In this document: positions 1 through 5,122 of the stretch, piece after piece
Layout of the letters: each line of letters opens with the position of its first letter
Numbering within the stretch: the stretch's first letter is position 1
Source of the DNA: Methylophilaceae bacterium
GTDB taxonomy: Bacteria; Pseudomonadota; Gammaproteobacteria; Burkholderiales; Methylophilaceae
Assembly: GCA_009926525.1 (NCBI GenBank)
Contig: RFOR01000051.1
Coordinates: 1 to 5,122 of the forward strand
DNA: 5,122 bases
Direction: 5' to 3'
Made by a program: the position numbers and the translations under genes
The notes under the pieces: generated by a model
Seen by the model: the letters and a program-made list of their open reading frames with translations, nothing else
Databases searched by the model: none
What the model was told of the DNA's origin: nothing

Positions 1-1043
1 AAGAAGTAGCCAGGGAAACCCATTTGAATAATGATGCTGGTTTCAAAGGCAAGTCGTGCTTCATATTCTGGGGCTTTTGCAGCACGTTTTTCAGGATCCG
101 GATAAAGCACGGCTAAGCGCTTAACCAACCCCTCTTTGGCTTGAATCACCAAATACTCATCTAAGCCCTCACCATTCGGTGTTGGGAATTGCGGTAAGAA
201 GTTTTTACCTAATGAAAGCGTTAAATTACAACGCTTAGCAATCTCCACACTGTTCGCCAAGGCTTCTGGAATGTCTGCGAATAACGCTGCCATCTCAGCT
301 TGAGTTTTGAAATATTGATCTTCAGTAAAAGCTTTAGGGCGGCGTGTATCAGCTAGCACATAGCCTTCAGCAATACAGACACGGGCTTCGTGCGCTTTGA
401 AATCTTCCGTCTCGATAAACTGAACGGGGTGTGTTGCCACCACAGGCAAAACTAACTGCGAAGCCAGTGCCACAGCACGTGAAATATAAGCCTCTTGCTG
501 CGTATGACCTGCACGCTGAAGCTCAATGTAAAAACGGTTGGGGAATAAATCCGCCCAAGCTTGGGCAAGTTGTTTTGCACTTGTCGTATTGCCTTGCAGT
601 AATGCTTGGCCAACATCACCCATCATCGCGCTAGAAAGCATAATCAAGCCTTCCGAACCGGCTTCAACTACCCATTCACGCTTAATTTCAGGCCGACCAC
701 GATATTGATTTTCAAGGTATGCACGGCTAATCAGCGCACAAAGTTTGGTATAGCCATCTAATGTTTGGCAAAGCAACATCAGGCGGTAAGGTTGGTCGCG
801 ATTAAGTGCATTTTCAAGCCAAAGGTCACAGCCTAAAAGCGGCTTAACACCCTTTCCGCGGGCCTCTTTGTAGAACTTAATGGCACCGAATAAATTACTT
901 AAATCGGTTAGCGCCAAAGCTGGCATTTTGTCCTTGACTGCATACTCAACGTAGTCATCAATACGCACAGTGCCGTCCACAATGGAGTACTCACTGTGGC
1001 AACGCAAATGAACAAAGGTTGGTTGAGATGTATTGACAGACAT
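1..1043 (-). CDS. dnaE: DNA polymerase III alpha subunit, N-terminal part (truncated by window edge)
   Basis: This is the catalytic subunit of the replicative polymerase, which copies both strands at the fork as part of the core with epsilon and theta. The 347 codons visible run uninterrupted from ATG at 1043 to the left edge and align by eye from end to end with E. coli DnaE. Landmarks are FVHLRCHSEYS (residues 10-20, start of the PHP domain), MPALALTDLSNLFG (40-53), LFADIPEALANSVEIAKRCN (254-273), FLPQFPTPNGEGLDEYL (282-298) and MGFPGYF (341-347). The window ends just before the PGRGSGAGS motif and the palm aspartates. The PHP site looks vestigial: the HxH motif is H12-L-R14, and the position of the E. 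coli TND motif reads T204-H-P206, so proofreading should depend on a separate epsilon subunit. The start fits the family, since homology begins within ten residues and no in-frame start lies upstream. Transcription runs away from the tRNA-Leu gene in the same direction. Confidence 0.97.
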   Translation of the reverse strand, partial: MSVNTSQPTFVHLRCHSEYSIVDGTVRIDDYVEYAVKDKMPALALTDLSNLFGAIKFYKEARGKGVKPLLGCDLWLENALNRDQPYRLMLLCQTLDGYTKLCALISRAYLENQYRGRPEIKREWVVEAGSEGLIMLSSAMMGDVGQALLQGNTTSAKQLAQAWADLFPNRFYIELQRAGHTQQEAYISRAVALASQLVLPVVATHPVQFIETEDFKAHEARVCIAEGYVLADTRRPKAFTEDQYFKTQAEMAALFADIPEALANSVEIAKRCNLTLSLGKNFLPQFPTPNGEGLDEYLVIQAKEGLVKRLAVLYPDPEKRAAKAPEYEARLAFETSIIIQMGFPGYF

Positions 1044-1056
1044 AGCGTTAAATTTT

Positions 1057-1061
1057 ACCTC
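1057..1061 (-). promoter_or_regulatory. Probable dnaE ribosome binding site, unusually distant
   Basis: GAGGT is the only Shine-Dalgarno-like string upstream of the dnaE start. Its GAGG core ends 14 bases before the ATG, whereas 5-9 is usual, and the intervening stretch is A/T-rich. The site begins only three bases after the foot of a stem-loop (1065-1095). Initiation may therefore be weak or controlled by structure. The site also lies inside a two-codon ATG-AGG-TAA frame (1063 down to 1055). Functional role is inferred. Confidence 0.45.
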
Positions 1062-1064
1062 ATA

Positions 1065-1095
1065 GCAGACGCTGTGTCGCAGAGTAATCGTCTGC
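1065..1095 (-). repeat. Inverted repeat in the dnaE leader, next to the ribosome binding site
   Basis: GCAGACG (1065-1071) and CGTCTGC (1089-1095) are perfect 7-base inverted copies. The stem can extend inward by CTG/CAG (1072-1074 with 1080-1082), leaving a six-base bulge on one side and a five-base loop. In the dnaE transcript the hairpin ends three bases before GAGG. It is not followed by a T-run, so it is not an intrinsic terminator. It could be an operator or a translational control hairpin; either is inference. Confidence 0.5.
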
Positions 1096-1116
1096 AAAAA
1101 GTAAGATTTTGGCTAG

Positions 1117-1135
1117 TCCTTTGACTTACAAAGGA
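1117..1135. repeat. Inverted repeat between tRNA-Leu and dnaE
   Basis: TCCTTTG (1117-1123) and CAAAGGA (1129-1135) form a perfect 7-base-pair stem with a five-base loop. Read on the plus strand, a run of six T follows after four bases, giving a loosely terminator-like shape, but no plus-strand gene precedes it. On the minus strand, the direction of the neighbouring genes, no T-run follows. A second, A/T-only type repeat lies next to it: TTTTTC (1141-1146) with GAAAAA (1154-1159). Confidence 0.4.
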
Positions 1136-1167
1136 ATGATTTTTTCAACAGTGGAAAAATAATAAAA

Positions 1168-1252
1168 TGGTGCGAAAGGAGAGACTCGAACTCTCACGCC
1201 TTGCGGCGCTGGAACCTAAATCCAGTGCGTCTACCAATTCCGCCACTCTCGC
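1168..1252 (-). tRNA. tRNA-Leu (anticodon UAG), with encoded CCA
   Basis: A complete 85-base class II tRNA. The acceptor stem GCGAGAG pairs with CUUUCGC (one G-U), with discriminator A at 1171 and CCA encoded at 1170-1168. The anticodon stem is CUGGA/UCCAG around loop UUUAGGU, placing anticodon UAG at 1218-1216 with G37 after it; it reads CUN leucine codons. The long variable arm folds as GCC-GCAA-GGC, as expected for tRNA-Leu. The T arm is GAGAG-UUCGAGU-CUCUC. The D arm carries the usual GG before UAGAC. It lies 124 bases upstream of dnaE on the same strand, with no clear terminator between, so some read-through into dnaE is possible. Confidence 0.97.
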
Positions 1253-1258
1253 AGGTAG

Positions 1259-1280
1259 TCATGAAAACAAATCTTCATGA
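1259..1280 (-). repeat. Stem-loop in the tRNA-Leu 5' leader
   Basis: TCATGAA (1259-1265) and TTCATGA (1274-1280) are perfect 7-base inverted copies separated by eight bases. In the tRNA precursor the hairpin ends six bases before the mature 5' end at 1252, close to the RNase P cleavage site. It lies between the predicted promoter and the tRNA. A role in processing or leader stability is inferred. Confidence 0.5.
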
Positions 1281-1313
1281 TATTGTCAGGGCACGAACCC
1301 CAACGAGGTGGGC

Positions 1314-1342
1314 ATTATATCTCAGCAAATTGCCGAAAACCA
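1314..1342 (-). promoter_or_regulatory. Promoter of tRNA-Leu
   Basis: A perfect TATAAT -10 box lies at 1319-1314 on the minus strand. The -35 region at 17-base spacing is TGGTTT (1342-1337), a poor match to TTGACA. The box is followed at once by the G/C-rich GCCCACC, like the G/C-rich discriminators of stable-RNA promoters under growth-rate control. The predicted transcription start is near 1307, giving a leader of about 55 bases. Confidence 0.65.
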
Positions 1343-1349
1343 TTAAAAT

Positions 1350-1377
1350 TTGAAATGTCTATGTAAAAGGCTAAAGT
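1350..1377 (+). promoter_or_regulatory. Possible promoter for the 82-residue small protein
   Basis: TTGAAA (1350-1355) and TAAAGT (1372-1377) are separated by 16 bases; each matches the sigma-70 consensus at four positions or more. Transcription would start near 1384 and leave a leader of about 55 bases that includes the Shine-Dalgarno at 1427-1431. The match is modest and rests only on reading the boxes. Confidence 0.25.
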
Positions 1378-1438
1378 TAGGAGAAAATCAAGGATTGAAT
1401 GAAAAAACAAGCAACATATTATCTACGAGGAATTCAAT

Positions 1439-1687
1439 ATGCCACAGACTATTAATCAAGAAGAAATCAATATGCTACGCGCCGAGCTCGAAATGCTTAT
1501 GAAAGAACGTCATACCCTACTTAAAGTAACTGGTGTGGCTGCGGGCCTGGTGGCTGAACTTGATAGCCATAATCTGCCAAGTGGCACGGAAGAGGCGGCA
1601 GAGTTGTTGGCTGCTAGCATCAATGCGTTATCTGAAGAAACATTGAAAGACGCCCTTAATGCTGTGCATGCTGAAATAGCTGGCTGA
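1439..1687 (+). CDS. Small protein of unknown function, 82 residues
   Basis: I do not recognise this family. The ATG at 1439 is preceded by GAGGA (1427-1431) at seven-base spacing, a good site that makes the gene credible. The protein is acidic, lacks Cys and Trp, and has no signal peptide or membrane segment, so it is probably cytoplasmic. Residues 7-30 read as an amphipathic helix that may form a short coiled coil (EEINMLRAELEMLMKERHTL). A small apolar patch (VTGVAAGLVAEL, 30-41) follows, then LPSGTEEAAELLAASINAL (46-64) and a third helix to the end. Overall it looks all-helical, perhaps a small dimer or adaptor. It is divergent from the tRNA-dnaE unit and lies 91 bases before the efflux operon, which has its own promoter-like box, so a shared function is not implied. 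Confidence 0.75.
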   Translation: MPQTINQEEINMLRAELEMLMKERHTLLKVTGVAAGLVAELDSHNLPSGTEEAAELLAASINALSEETLKDALNAVHAEIAG

Positions 1688-1711
1688 GCACCTCTAAAAT
1701 ACTCCGTAAAA

Positions 1712-1748
1712 TTGCCTAAGCGCCGCATAGCATATAATATCGCTACGC
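1712..1748 (+). promoter_or_regulatory. Promoter of the efflux operon with an overlapping imperfect dyad
   Basis: A perfect TATAAT lies at 1733-1738. The best -35 candidate is TTGCCT (1712-1717) at a short 15-base spacing. GCATAGC (1725-1731) and GCTACGC (1742-1748) form an inverted repeat matching at six of seven positions and flanking the -10 box. Such a dyad over the -10 is a plausible repressor site. Transcription would start near 1745, leaving a leader of about 34 bases to the TTG at 1779. That is one reason to prefer this start to the upstream TTG at 1758. Operator function is inferred. Confidence 0.5.
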
Positions 1749-1778
1749 ACATAAATATTGGCTAAAGAGATTTTAAGT

Positions 1779-3194
1779 TTGAACCTAAAAGCATCTATTC
1801 ATATTGCAAGCATGATGAGCCTGACTTTAATCGTCAGTGGATGCGGCTTTCAGTCTTACTTACCCAAGCCGATTGAGCCTAAAAAAATTGCAAGCAAGTT
1901 AGAACAGCGATCTGTTTCAGATGCAGATTTTAAGGCTTATTTAAGCGCTCAAAATTATCCAAACAACCAGGTTCCAATTTCGCTATGGGGCGAAAATGAA
2001 CTGAGTTTAAGCGCGCTCTTCTTCCACCCGGATCTGAATGTTGACCGCGCCCAGTGGCGTGCTGCACAAGCAGCACAAATCACAGCAGCTCAACGCCCTG
2101 AGATTGGCATCAGCGGCAGTGCAGACAACCATGCCCAGCATAAAAACAAATCGCCTTGGACTTACGCCCTTGGCATCGATATTCCTATTGTCACTGCAGG
2201 CAAACGTGAAGCACAAATTGCTCAAGCAGCAGGCTTATCTGAAGCTGCCCGCATTGAAATCGCGCAAACCGCGTGGCAAGTGCATAGTCGTGTAGCTAAA
2301 AGCTTGCTTGAGTATCAATACTCCGTTGCACAATCCGCGATATTAAAAAATGAAGTGGCTCTAAGAACTGCAATTGCCGACATGCTGATGAAGCGCTTAG
2401 ATGCTGGCATGGCATCGAATATCGAAGTGAGTAATGCACGCATCGCGCTACAAAAAGCCGAACAGGCCTTCATGGCAGAATCTGGTCGCATTTCGTCTTT
2501 AGGCGCCGCGCTAGCAAACGATGCTGGCCTTAGCATGAACGCATTTAGTCAACTTAAAGTGCAGCCTTTCGCAAAGGCTGAGCCAGTCAGCTTAAATGAT
2601 TTGCAATACGAAGCCCTACTTAACCGCTTAGACATTCGCGCTTCACTCGCTCGCTATGAGGCCGCGGAAGCTAAATTACGTTTGGAAATTGCCAAACAAT
2701 ACCCTGATCTTACTTTGTCACCAGCTAAGAGCTTAGATCAAGGCGACAAAATCTGGTCTTTAGGCTTTTCTAGCTTACTCACACTCATCAACAAAAATCG
2801 CGGCATGATTGCAGAAGCAACGGCGCTTCGCGAAGTTGAAGTCGCTCAATTTGAAGCACTGCAAGCCAAAGTGATTGGGGATCTCAATCAAGCAAAGGCT
2901 GCCTACCAAGCGGCACTTGATGCGAATACCAAGGCGCGTATCGTGCTTACCAGTCAACAAAAGCGTACCGAACAAACTGAACACCAGTTTAATGCAGGCT
3001 TTGCAGATCGATTAGAACTATCCACAACACAACTAGAAAACATTATTGCTGAACAAAGCACGCTAAGCACCGCCTACAAAATGCAGATCACAAAATTAAA
3101 TCTTGAGGATGTATTGCAACGCCCTTTAGATTCACGCTTCACACTTCCAAACGCTAACGATTTGGCAATCAACAATACGAATAGGAATAACTAA
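1779..3194 (+). CDS. TolC-family outer-membrane efflux lipoprotein (CzcC-like)
   Basis: Probable outer-membrane channel of the tripartite pump encoded with the next two genes. I start it at TTG 1779: AAAGAG (1764-1769) lies nine bases upstream, and the result is a textbook lipoprotein signal (Lys4, apolar core, lipobox VSG-Cys22, followed by Gly rather than Asp, fitting outer-membrane sorting). The frame also opens at TTG 1758, but that has no ribosome binding site and almost no leader. Residue numbers here count from 1779 (471 residues, usual for the family). The internal duplication of TolC proteins is visible: RLDAGMASNIEVSNARIAL (206-224) and FNAGFADRLELSTTQLENI (404-422) are the equivalent helices of the two halves. 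TAGKR (139-143) resembles the GKR segment of CzcC-type proteins, and the second half has NKNRG (338-342). Long Ala/Gln-rich helices fit the periplasmic tunnel. The next gene starts two bases after the stop. The substrate is unknown. Confidence 0.88.
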   Translation: MNLKASIHIASMMSLTLIVSGCGFQSYLPKPIEPKKIASKLEQRSVSDADFKAYLSAQNYPNNQVPISLWGENELSLSALFFHPDLNVDRAQWRAAQAAQITAAQRPEIGISGSADNHAQHKNKSPWTYALGIDIPIVTAGKREAQIAQAAGLSEAARIEIAQTAWQVHSRVAKSLLEYQYSVAQSAILKNEVALRTAIADMLMKRLDAGMASNIEVSNARIALQKAEQAFMAESGRISSLGAALANDAGLSMNAFSQLKVQPFAKAEPVSLNDLQYEALLNRLDIRASLARYEAAEAKLRLEIAKQYPDLTLSPAKSLDQGDKIWSLGFSSLLTLINKNRGMIAEATALREVEVAQFEALQAKVIGDLNQAKAAYQAALDANTKARIVLTSQQKRTEQTEHQFNAGFADRLELSTTQLENIIAEQSTLSTAYKMQITKLNLEDVLQRPLDSRFTLPNANDLAINNTNRNN

Positions 3195-3196
3195 AT

Positions 3197-4267
3197 ATGA
3201 ATCGTAAAGTCGCCTTAATTGTTGGGCTTCAAGCATTCTTAATCATCGTGCTTTTTTGGGTCTTGGTGTTCTATGGCAAAGATGAATATGATTTATACAA
3301 CCAAGCGCAAGAGGAAGAAGTTGCTACACCTAATCGAGTAAACCAAGTTAAAGGCGCGACGGTTGTCACTTTAAGCAAGGATGGACAAAAGCAAAGCGAT
3401 ATACAAATAGTTAGCCTAACTGGTAGCCAACACCAAAAGACACTTAACACATTAGGTAACGTCGTCAGTATTGATACGCTGATAGAGCTTCGTACGCGCT
3501 ATCTAAATGCTAAAGCTAATGCCAATATTGCTCGCGCTTCACTTGCCAATAGCAAGCAAGATTATCAACGTATGCAAGCCCTGAACAAGGATGATAGAAA
3601 CGTTTCTGACCATGTCATGCTCGCTGCGCAAGCCGCGTTCAAGGCTGACCAAGCGAAGGTTCAAGCGGCAGAAACTGAAGCCAACAACCTCAATGACACC
3701 ATGCGTCAAACATGGGGCGAAACCCTCGCCGATGAGGCGAGCAAAGAGCCTGCAAGTCCTAGCCTTCAATCGCTACTCCAACACAAAGAAGTCCTATTGC
3801 TCGTTACTTTACCAGTAGATAGCAATGTCAAAACTGGCGAAACCATTAGCGTAGTACCAACTGGCGCACAAACTAAAGCAATCAAAGCAAGACTAGTTGC
3901 AGCATCACCTCAAACTGATAGCACCATACAAGGCCGTACCTATTACTTCCGTGCACCAGCCGAAAATTTACGTGCCGGCATGCGAGTAAGCGTAGAGATG
4001 CAAGACAATGCAAATAACAAAGCAAGTGAAGGTGTTACCGTGCCTGCAAGCGCTGTCGTTTGGTACGCTGGCAAACCTTGGGTTTATAAAAAACAAGGTG
4101 AAGAAAGTTTTATACGCTTACCTATTAGCACCGATAACGAAATTAACGGCGGTTGGTTTAACCGTAGCGAGCAACTTTTCGCCGGTGACATTTTGGTGGT
4201 GAATGGCGCACAGCTCTTACTTTCAGAAGAGTTTAAATACCAAATTAAAAACGAGAATCAGGACTAA
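3197..4267 (+). CDS. RND efflux periplasmic adaptor (membrane fusion protein), apparently without a lipoyl domain
   Basis: Probable adaptor linking the RND permease to the outer-membrane channel. ATG at 3197 follows the previous stop by two bases; AGGAA (3183-3187) within the upstream gene is nine bases before it. Residues 4-26 form one apolar membrane anchor with no lipobox. Residues about 95-168 are an Ala/Gln/Lys-rich helical hairpin: YLNAKANANIARASLANSK (102-120) going up, and NVSDHVMLAAQAAFKADQA (135-153) returning, the second resembling the 'S..el..A' helix of CzcB/CusB-type adaptors. VLLLVTLPVDSNVKTGETI (199-217) to about 270 fits the beta barrel with LRAGMRVSVEM (258-268). VTVPASAVVWYAGKPWVY (280-297) to VVNGAQLLLSEE (334-345) is a typical membrane-proximal domain. 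The sequences normally flanking the hairpin, which make the lipoyl domain, are not evident. There are no Cys residues and no Met- or His-rich metal site. At 356 residues it is within or slightly below the usual size. Confidence 0.85.
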   Translation: MNRKVALIVGLQAFLIIVLFWVLVFYGKDEYDLYNQAQEEEVATPNRVNQVKGATVVTLSKDGQKQSDIQIVSLTGSQHQKTLNTLGNVVSIDTLIELRTRYLNAKANANIARASLANSKQDYQRMQALNKDDRNVSDHVMLAAQAAFKADQAKVQAAETEANNLNDTMRQTWGETLADEASKEPASPSLQSLLQHKEVLLLVTLPVDSNVKTGETISVVPTGAQTKAIKARLVAASPQTDSTIQGRTYYFRAPAENLRAGMRVSVEMQDNANNKASEGVTVPASAVVWYAGKPWVYKKQGEESFIRLPISTDNEINGGWFNRSEQLFAGDILVVNGAQLLLSEEFKYQIKNENQD

Positions 4268-4272
4268 GCAGT

Positions 4273-5122
4273 ATGATGTCCGCCCTCGTTCGCTTCTCCA
4301 TCCGCTTTAGCGGTGTCATTATCGGCATCGCAAGCCTGATCGTAATTTATGGCATTTACAGCCTCACACGCAGTAATCTGGACGTGTTCCCCGAGTTTTC
4401 CCCCACCCAGCTCATCATTCAAACTGAGTCTCCAGGCCTTTCAACAGATCTAGTTGAGTCATTAGTTAGCCAACCGATTGAGCACAGCATTTCTGGCACT
4501 GTGGGCATTGAGCTGATGCGCTCACAATCTATTCCTGGACTCTCTGTCGTCACAGTGATTTTCAAAGAAGGCACTGACGTTTATCGCAATCGTCAAGTGG
4601 TGGCAGAGCGCCTTGCCACACTCGCCAACAGATTGCCAAACGGCATTACACCAAACATCACACCGCTTACTTCGGCCGCAAGTACAGTGATGGGCATCGG
4701 GATTACTTCTGATACCAAATCACTCATGGAGCTTCGCTCTATGGTGGACTGGACCTTGCGTCCGCACTTGATGGCGGTGCAAGGTGTGGCCGATGTCAAC
4801 GTATTCGGCGGCGATGTGAAGCAGTACCAAGTGCAGGTCAATCCAGATAAATTGGTCCTATACAACCTGTCCATGCAACAAGTGATGGATGCGGCTAGCA
4901 AAGCAACAGGTGTTCGCGGCGCTGGCTTTATTGAGAACAATAATCAACGTATCGTGATTAACACCGAAGGCCAAGCGCGCACACCAGCAGAGCTCGCCCA
5001 AACAACGCTGCTACATCGTAATGGCCAAACCGTCAGATTAGGCGACGTTGGCCAAGTGGTTGAGGGTGCAGCGCCTTCCATCAGTGCATCAGCGATTAAC
5101 GGCAAGTCGGGCATTTATCTTT
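4273..5122 (+). CDS. RND-family inner-membrane efflux permease, CzcA/CusA-like, N-terminal part (truncated by window edge)
   Basis: Proton-driven inner-membrane pump of the tripartite system. The visible 283 codons cover about a quarter of a normal permease of roughly 1,030 residues. ATG at 4273 is preceded by AGGA (4260-4263) at nine bases; ATG at 4276 is an alternative. Residues 11-31 form the first membrane helix, followed by the family motif around NLDVFPEFSPTQLIIQTESP (35-54) and GLSTDLVESLVSQPIEHSI (56-74), the start of the porter domain. SIPGLSVVTVIFKEGTDVY (86-104), VQGVADVNVFGGDVKQYQV (169-187) and the RLGDVGQVVEG segment (255-265) match the heavy-metal-efflux-like branch more closely than AcrB, judging by eye. 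The TM4 proton-relay and any substrate-binding residues lie past the edge, so metal versus organic substrate cannot be decided. The gap to the adaptor gene is five bases. No frameshift is seen. Confidence 0.93.
   Translation, partial: MMSALVRFSIRFSGVIIGIASLIVIYGIYSLTRSNLDVFPEFSPTQLIIQTESPGLSTDLVESLVSQPIEHSISGTVGIELMRSQSIPGLSVVTVIFKEGTDVYRNRQVVAERLATLANRLPNGITPNITPLTSAASTVMGIGITSDTKSLMELRSMVDWTLRPHLMAVQGVADVNVFGGDVKQYQVQVNPDKLVLYNLSMQQVMDAASKATGVRGAGFIENNNQRIVINTEGQARTPAELAQTTLLHRNGQTVRLGDVGQVVEGAAPSISASAINGKSGIYL

Noticed and set aside
431..634. 67-codon plus-strand open frame inside dnaE
   Set aside because: It is antisense to well-conserved DnaE codons and has no ribosome binding site or recognisable motif.
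1117..1145. Hairpin plus T-run as an intrinsic terminator on the plus strand
   Set aside because: No plus-strand gene lies upstream of it (dnaE is on the minus strand), the stem is only 7 base pairs and A/T-rich, and four bases separate it from the T-run.
1395..1422. TTGAAT and TATTAT at 16-base spacing as the promoter of the 82-residue gene
   Set aside because: Box matches are good, but transcription would start at about 1429, inside the Shine-Dalgarno GAGGA (1427-1431), leaving an mRNA without its ribosome binding site.
1510..1752. 80-codon minus-strand frame opposite the 82-residue gene and the operon promoter
   Set aside because: The plus-strand gene has a good ribosome binding site, and the antisense frame begins inside the promoter region of the operon; it looks like a shadow.
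1758..1778. Upstream TTG at 1758 as the start of the outer-membrane factor
   Set aside because: There is no Shine-Dalgarno before it, and the leader from the TATAAT box would be only about 13 bases. The TTG at 1779 has AAAGAG at nine bases and gives a normal lipoprotein signal length.
4593..4940. 115-codon open frame on the minus strand within the permease gene
   Set aside because: It lies entirely antisense to a clearly conserved RND permease frame, and its translation looks like low-complexity shadow sequence rich in Ser, Thr and Pro without a recognisable domain.
1..5122. CRISPR array, insertion sequence, phage or defence system
   Set aside because: I saw no regularly spaced repeats, no transposase or integrase frame and no terminal repeats, although the tRNA gene could in principle be an integration site; no partial tRNA copy is present in the window.

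Overview
The window looks like ordinary chromosome from a Gram-negative proteobacterium, most likely a betaproteobacterium. The partial DnaE is of the E. coli-like DnaE1 type and carries an 'AHEARVCIAEG' stretch that I associate with betaproteobacterial DnaE; a methylotroph of the Methylophilaceae type is possible, but that is a guess. The base composition is moderate, and a tripartite envelope-spanning pump confirms two membranes.

Layout. Positions 1-1043 (minus strand) hold the N-terminal 347 codons of dnaE, cut by the left edge before the catalytic palm. Positions 1044-1167 are the dnaE leader, with three inverted repeats and a poorly placed Shine-Dalgarno. Positions 1168-1252 (minus) are a complete tRNA-Leu(UAG) with encoded CCA. 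Upstream of it lie a stem-loop in the leader and a strong TATAAT box. Transcription then turns to the plus strand: an 82-residue protein of unknown function (1439-1687), followed by a tightly packed three-gene operon from about 1779 to beyond the right edge.

The operon encodes a complete RND-type efflux system in the order outer-membrane factor (TolC/CzcC-like lipoprotein), periplasmic adaptor (membrane-anchored), inner-membrane RND permease (CzcA/CusA-like, cut by the right edge at residue 283). Gene gaps are 2 and 5 bases, each with a Shine-Dalgarno inside the preceding gene's end, so co-translation and fixed stoichiometry are likely. A perfect TATAAT flanked by an imperfect dyad precedes the operon. 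The substrate cannot be read from the sequence: no His-rich or Met-rich metal-binding stretch is visible in the parts present.

The most interesting point is the adaptor. Its coiled-coil hairpin, barrel and membrane-proximal regions are recognisable, but the two half-motifs of the lipoyl domain that normally flank the hairpin are not. I see no CRISPR array, insertion sequence, phage gene or other undescribed multi-gene system in this window.
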